Shown here: positions 6,197 to 8,814 of the stretch, one piece after another
Layout: each line of letters opens with the position of its first letter
How positions within the stretch are numbered: position 1 is the first letter of the stretch
Origin: Actinomycetes bacterium
GTDB taxonomy: Bacteria; Actinomycetota; CALGFH01
Assembly (NCBI GenBank): GCA_030152105.1
Contig: JASLIH010000067.1
Location: 1 to 8,814, forward strand
Direction: 5' to 3'
DNA length: 8,814 nt
The notes under the pieces: generated by a model
Told to the model about the DNA's origin: nothing
Seen by the model: the letters and a program-made list of their open reading frames with translations, nothing else
Databases searched by the model: none
Translations under genes and position numbers: made by a program

Positions 6197-6466
6197 TTAG
6201 ACCGCCCTGCCGCGTCTGCCCGTCACCGAGGCCGCGATCATGACGAGGACGGCCGCGACGACAATGCTGATGATCCACCGGGTCCAGTCGATGCCACGCG
6301 TCGCCTCAACACCGAGCGCTGCGGCGAGGTAGTAGCCGATGAGCACTCCGCCGATCCCGCAGACAATGGTGAGCCAGAACGGAATGTTGTCGCGGTTGCC
6401 CGGCGCGAAGAACTTGCCCAGCAGGCCAATGATGATGCCTGCGATGATCAGACCGATGATGTCCAC
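6197..6466 (-). CDS. GlsB/YeaQ/YmgE-family stress-response membrane protein
   Basis: The 89-residue product is a three-helix inner-membrane protein of the transglycosylase-associated family (PF04226). Helix 1 is IIGLIIAGIIIGLLGKFF (3-20). The family motif KFFAPGNRDNIPFWLT (18-33) follows, then helix 2 IVCGIGGVLIGYYLAAALG (34-52), a short ATRGIDWTRW loop and helix 3 IISIVVAAVLVMIAASV (65-81), ending in a basic tail. The Gly-rich helix packing and the 'LGKFFAPG-x-x-D-x-IPFWLT' block are diagnostic. In other bacteria these proteins are induced by envelope, acid or osmotic stress; the molecular action is not settled. The GTG start at 6466 has AAGGGG five bases upstream. It is the last minus-strand gene before a gene-free stretch and lies 171 bases after the membrane-protein gene, so it probably has its own promoter. 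Confidence 0.92.
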   Translation of the reverse strand: MDIIGLIIAGIIIGLLGKFFAPGNRDNIPFWLTIVCGIGGVLIGYYLAAALGVEATRGIDWTRWIISIVVAAVLVMIAASVTGRRGRAV

Positions 6467-6637
6467 AGCGACCCCTTTTCACTAATGGGGGACGGCCTTG
6501 TTCCTCGCCATTGCGGGAGTCTCCGTCCGGCCGAGGGCTCAATTCAGTATGGGGATCATCGCACAACTGAGGTTCGCGACTCCTGCTCTGGATCTGCGGT
6601 CCCGTCCGGTCTGGACAGCGCGCGGCTGGTGCGCCGT

Positions 6638-7747
6638 TCAGGTCGTCGAGGCGAGATCGCCGTGCTTGCGGGCCCCTGCGCTCCCGACGGTCGCGCCAAC
6701 CACCCCCAGGGGCACTGCCCACAGGGTCAGGAACACCAGGGGCCACCAGACCGCATCCCCCAGGATGACGCCTATCCCCAGCCCCCCGGCCCCATCCAGG
6801 ACCGTCTCCTGACCCTGCTGATACCAGCGCAGCGCCTCGGCCAGCCAGGCGGCGATCAGCAGCGGCGCGCCCAGCACGATGGCCCAGGCGCAGGCCCACA
6901 GTCCCGAGCGGAACGACCGGCCGACCGCGGCGGCCGCCGCAGAGCCGGTCAGGACTACCAGAATCGGGCCGGTGAGCAGGTAGAACACCATCCCTTCGCT
7001 TCCAGGGGGGTCGCCCAGCTCCTGTCGTGAGGTCGTCAGCACGAAGCCGGCGAGCAGGGCGGCGGCCATACCGACGCCGAAGCGGCGGGCGTGCCGGTCG
7101 GGCAGCAGCCAGCGCGGCGGGCGCAGCGCCAGCCACAGGCAGCCGGCCAGCAGCACCGCCAGCACCGCCGCCGTCACCGGCGGGAGACTCACCAGGGTCG
7201 CGGGCGGGTCGGCCCGGTGATAGGCGGGGAACTCGGCCAGGTAGTAGCCGGTGGCCGCGATGCAGGCGGCAACGCCCGCCAGCCCCAGGCCAGTGACCAC
7301 CGCGCCCGGCCAGGCCCAGCCGGCCCGGTGCGACCGAGCCACCGCCAGGGTCGCCAGCCCACCCACCACCCCGACGAAGGTCGGCACGAACACCTGCCCT
7401 GCAGGGAGAACCGCGCCGGTGGCCAGCGCCGCCGCGGCCGTCGCCGCGACCGCGACCCCCGCGACCCCCACCGCCACCCGGCTACCGCCCGGCGGGAAGA
7501 CCGCGGCCCGGGCGCAGCCGGCCGCAAACCGCCACCGCGCCGCGCGTTCCTGCACCGGCACCTGGGCCAACTCGGCTTCCATGGCCGCGCCCCAGTCGCG
7601 CCGGCCGGCGGGCAGCGTCGCCGCCGCGGCCGCCAGCAGCCGCCCCGGGCCGTCCAGTGCCGACAGCCTGACGCCGGCCTGTCGCCACCAGGCCCGCCAC
7701 AGCAGCCAGGCCGCCACCGCCCAGAGCCAGACGAACGGCGCGAGCAC
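6638..7747 (-). CDS. Multi-spanning membrane protein of a PadR-associated actinobacterial family
   Basis: From the GTG at 7747 the product is 369 residues with about nine membrane segments: roughly 1-19, 91-112, 120-138, 146-167, 187-207, 222-239, 252-274, 282-303 and 322-352. A cytoplasmic segment near the N-terminus has RLLAAAAATLPAGRRDWGAA (36-55) followed by MEAELAQVP. This 'P-x-G-R-R-x-W-G-x-A-M-x-A-E-L-A-x-V' block is a recurring signature of actinomycete integral membrane proteins encoded directly after PadR regulators; I know no assigned biochemical role. The start is uncertain. The frame is open to 7885, GTG 7828 is possible, and GTG 7747 has GGGGG seven bases upstream. The natural start may instead be the GTG at 7788, which overlaps the PadR stop, but it is out of frame by one base. 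It probably formed one operon with the upstream PadR gene and may be the target of its repression. Confidence 0.8.
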   Translation of the reverse strand: MLAPFVWLWAVAAWLLWRAWWRQAGVRLSALDGPGRLLAAAAATLPAGRRDWGAAMEAELAQVPVQERAARWRFAAGCARAAVFPPGGSRVAVGVAGVAVAATAAAALATGAVLPAGQVFVPTFVGVVGGLATLAVARSHRAGWAWPGAVVTGLGLAGVAACIAATGYYLAEFPAYHRADPPATLVSLPPVTAAVLAVLLAGCLWLALRPPRWLLPDRHARRFGVGMAAALLAGFVLTTSRQELGDPPGSEGMVFYLLTGPILVVLTGSAAAAAVGRSFRSGLWACAWAIVLGAPLLIAAWLAEALRWYQQGQETVLDGAGGLGIGVILGDAVWWPLVFLTLWAVPLGVVGATVGSAGARKHGDLASTT

Positions 7748-7784
7748 GAGCGCACCCCCGACTGCGATCAGCGCTTGGTCCGGT

Positions 7785-8125
7785 TCACGTGCCCTCCAGC
7801 CGCGGTCGCCGCCTGGTCTCGCCGACACCCCGGGCCGTCGTGGCCGGCACCGACAGGCCGACGGCCAACTTGGCCGCATGCGCACGGCCCGGACCGCTCA
7901 GCCGGTAACGGTGCGCGGCGGCCGGTCCGCCGGCGCCCCGGACTCCCAGGCGGCCTCGAGCAGCCCCAGGTCGGCCAGCCGCATCAGAGCCCGGTACAGG
8001 CGCCCGGGCTCGAGGTCGAGCTGTTGGCACAGCGCATGGCCGTACCGCCAGGTGGCCGGCTGTTCCGCCAGGGCGAGGACGACCGCGGTGGTGGCCTGCC
8101 CGGACAGGCGTGTGAAGGAAACCAC
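7785..8125 (-). pseudogene. PadR-type transcriptional regulator interrupted by a one-base frameshift
   Basis: From a GTG at 8125 the frame reads MVSFTRLSGQATTAVVLALA, then EQPATWRYGHALCQQLDLEP and GRLYRALMRLADLGLLEAAW. This is the PadR winged helix: 'G-x-x-L-x-x-x-L-x-L-x-x-G-x-L-Y-R-A-L-x-R-L-x-x-x-G-L-L' with the wing expected at 'R-x-Y-R-L-T'. The frame stops at 7900-7898 after PRTVTG, right where the wing should be. In the -1 frame, starting at 7913, the text continues HRYRLSGPGRAHAAKLA, the standard PadR wing and helix, and runs to a TGA at 7787-7785. Restoring one C (CGC-CAC for CGCAC) gives a continuous 113-residue protein. The gene is therefore either inactivated or carries a sequence error. 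The final TGA overlaps a GTG, as expected for an operon with the membrane-protein gene. An operator-like repeat covers its promoter. Confidence 0.82.
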
Positions 8126-8131
8126 GCCAAG

Positions 8132-8151
8132 AACTCTATATAGCTAGAGTT
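8132..8151 (-). promoter_or_regulatory. Operator-like inverted repeat AACTCTA-N6-TAGAGTT in the padR promoter
   Basis: Perfect 7-base arms (8132-8138 and 8145-8151) flank TATAGC. The whole is an AT-rich dyad in a GC-rich genome, ending six bases before the PadR start codon. It covers the -10 region and part of the spacer of the predicted promoter, the usual place for PadR autorepression. The dyad is seen directly; PadR binding is inferred. Confidence 0.65.
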
Positions 8152-8161
8152 GTGCGGTCAA
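8133..8161 (-). promoter_or_regulatory. Predicted promoter of the PadR/membrane-protein pair, probably leaderless
   Basis: On the minus strand TTGACC (8161-8156) is followed by a 17-base spacer and TAGAGT (8138-8133). The expected transcription start, about seven bases on, falls at or next to the GTG at 8125. No Shine-Dalgarno precedes that GTG, which is consistent with a leaderless mRNA, a frequent arrangement in Actinomycetota. Confidence 0.55.
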
Positions 8162-8364
8162 GGCAGCCGCTTGCGGGCGCTCAAACATCACTGGGCGGCT
8201 CGGCGAAGGTGGTGGCCCGAGTAACATCCCCAACCCTTCCCCGTCTGCATCCACGGCCATCCTGGCGAAGCCTTCCGCACCACGCGATGGCAGCCCGGCC
8301 CGCGAGGTCGCCAACGAACCTCACCGCACGGACACGACGGAGCGGGACGCTGTCCAAGGACGGG
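8152..8364. other. Intergenic stretch between the PadR promoter and the IS remnant
   Basis: I see no gene on either strand. It contains the -35 element of the PadR promoter at its left end and may include further unrecognisable IS-derived sequence at its right end. Confidence 0.4.
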
Positions 8365-8518
8365 ATCTTGTACGTGGTGCGGATGGCTGCGCCTGGCGGT
8401 ACCTGCCGGCTGACTTCCCGCCGTGGCAGACGTGAACTCGTAGTTCAAGCAGTGGGAGCAGGCCAAGGTCACCGAGGTGATGCTGGCCGCGCTGCGGGAG
8501 CAGGCCCGCGTGCGGCAG
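8365..8518 (+). pseudogene. Decayed IS5-family transposase fragment (N-terminal DUF4096 domain)
   Basis: Three successive frames give pieces of one transposase N-terminus: ILYVVR (8365-8382, first frame), DGCAWRYLPADFPPWQT (8382-8432, second frame), then after VNS and a TAG the piece FKQWEQAKVTEVMLAALREQ followed by ARVRQ (8444-8518, third frame). The order 'ILYVVR-x-GCAWR-x-LP-x-DFPPWQTVY-x-YF-x-x-W' is the hallmark of the IS5-type DUF4096 domain. Two single-base losses (near 8381 and 8433) and a stop in place of a Tyr codon explain the breaks. No DDE catalytic part follows within the next bases, and no terminal inverted repeats or target duplications were recognised, so this is a dead fragment, not an element. 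A possible further upstream piece (REVAN near 8303) is uncertain. Confidence 0.75.
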
Positions 8519-8568
8519 GACCACCCTGCTCTCGGCGTACCTGGAGGAACACCCGGTCTCGCAAGGCA

Positions 8569-8593
8569 TTGACAAAAACTTCTTTTACGTAAA
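8569..8593 (+). promoter_or_regulatory. Predicted promoter and ArsR-type operator of the downstream regulator
   Basis: TTGACA (8569-8574), a perfect -35 consensus, is followed by an AT-rich stretch containing the perfect 10-bp palindrome TTTACGTAAA (8584-8593). The -10 is not clear (best candidate TAAAGA at 8590-8595, a 15-base spacer). The ATG at 8608 has no Shine-Dalgarno, so a leaderless or very short leader mRNA is likely. A palindrome in the core promoter of an ArsR-type gene suggests autorepression. Confidence 0.5.
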
Positions 8594-8607
8594 GACTCAT
8601 TTTCGTC

Positions 8608-8814
8608 ATGAGAGATGTCGTCTACCTCGACCAGATCGAGCAGGCTGAGGCTCTGCTCAAGCCGCAGCGGGTCGAAGTGCTGCGGCAGCTCGCCGAGCCC
8701 CGGTCGTGCACCGAGGTTGCGGTCGAACTCGACCAGACCCCCCAGCGGGTCTACTACCACGTGAAACGGCTGCTCGAGGCCGGCCTGGTGCGCCAGGCGG
8801 CCGAGCGCCGGGTG
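8608..8814 (+). CDS. ArsR-type winged-helix regulator, C-terminus cut by the window edge
   Basis: Sixty-nine residues are visible. After MRDVVYLDQIEQAEALLKP comes QRVEVLRQLAEPRSCTEVA, then VELDQTPQRVYYHVKRLLEA and GLVRQAAERRV. This is the HTH_20/ArsR DNA-binding domain: 'L-x-P-x-R-x-x-x-L-x-x-L-A-E-P-x-S-x-T-E-V-A-x-x-L' (helices 1-3), the recognition helix 'T-P-Q-R-V-Y-Y-H-V-K-R-L' and the start of the wing 'G-L-V-R'. No metal-binding cysteine pattern is visible in this part (the single Cys in 'RSCTEVA' is not the ELCVCD motif), so a small-molecule or membrane signal is more likely than a metal. The start is the ATG at 8608. Probably autoregulated through the palindrome 15 bases upstream. 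Confidence 0.85.
   Translation, partial: MRDVVYLDQIEQAEALLKPQRVEVLRQLAEPRSCTEVAVELDQTPQRVYYHVKRLLEAGLVRQAAERRV

Noticed and set aside
6595..6637. Terminator after the membrane-protein gene
   Set aside because: Only 4-bp pairings such as GTCC/GGAC could be drawn, too weak to call.
6173..7030. 285-codon open frame on the plus strand over the GlsB-type gene
   Set aside because: Asp/Arg/Pro-rich text, antisense to a diagnostic three-helix membrane protein.
7091..8143. 350-codon open frame on the plus strand over the membrane protein and PadR genes
   Set aside because: Gln/Arg/Pro/His-rich antisense text; the minus strand carries the recognisable families.
8152..8592. 146-codon open frame on the plus strand
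   Set aside because: Only the six residues ILYVVR match the transposase in this frame; the rest is out of frame with it.
1..8814. tRNA, rRNA, CRISPR array, prophage attachment site
   Set aside because: No cloverleaf or rRNA-like stretch, no regularly spaced repeats, and no integrase or tRNA-end duplication were seen.

Overview
The window is very GC-rich and has the codon bias of an actinomycete-type genome: third positions are nearly all G or C, GTG starts are frequent and non-coding frames stay open for long distances. The gene families (MalT/LuxR regulator with an extra N-terminal module, leucine-carboxyl-methyltransferase-type enzyme, PadR regulator next to a membrane protein with an 'AGRRDWGAAMEAELAQV' motif, HTH ArsR regulator) fit Actinomycetota. 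A Chloroflexota-like or uncultured high-GC lineage cannot be excluded, and I cannot name a genus.

Layout, left to right. Positions 1-302 (minus) hold the N-terminal part of a DUF6326-type small membrane protein, divergent from what follows. A short divergent control region (303-449) carries an inverted repeat and a tandem 9-mer. A 3.1-kb plus-strand gene (450-3590) encodes a large MalT-type ATP-dependent LuxR regulator. It is followed in the same direction by an LCM-type SAM methyltransferase (3699-4520), a 12-bp perfect hairpin (4570-4600) and an 86-aa conserved-looking protein (4654-4914). A possible translationally coupled reading frame begins at 4911. A hairpin at 4996-5020 separates this block from a convergent SnoaL/DUF4440-like protein (5047-5481, minus).

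Positions 5482-6196 contain no gene I can support, only a 16-bp perfect palindrome, small hairpins and a possible gene-end remnant. A GlsB/YeaQ-type three-helix stress membrane protein (6197-6466, minus) follows. Next comes a minus-strand pair: a multi-spanning membrane protein (6638-7747) and, upstream of it, a PadR-like regulator (7785-8125) broken by an apparent single-base loss. The PadR promoter (TTGACC, 17-nt spacer, TAGAGT) has a 20-bp operator-like inverted repeat over its -10 region and appears to give a leaderless message. Then come a decayed IS5-type transposase fragment (about 8365-8518) and the start of an ArsR-type regulator (8608 to the edge), which has its own TTGACA/TTTACGTAAA control region.

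Functionally this is a regulatory and stress-type accessory region. It holds three transcription regulators of different families, each beside a probable target or its own operator, plus membrane proteins and one enzyme. The points most worth a second look are the PadR frameshift with its operator, a cluster of apparent one-base losses between 7.78 and 8.45 kb, the IS5 remnant, and the LuxR/methyltransferase/86-aa protein block. I see no clear evidence for a wholly new system.
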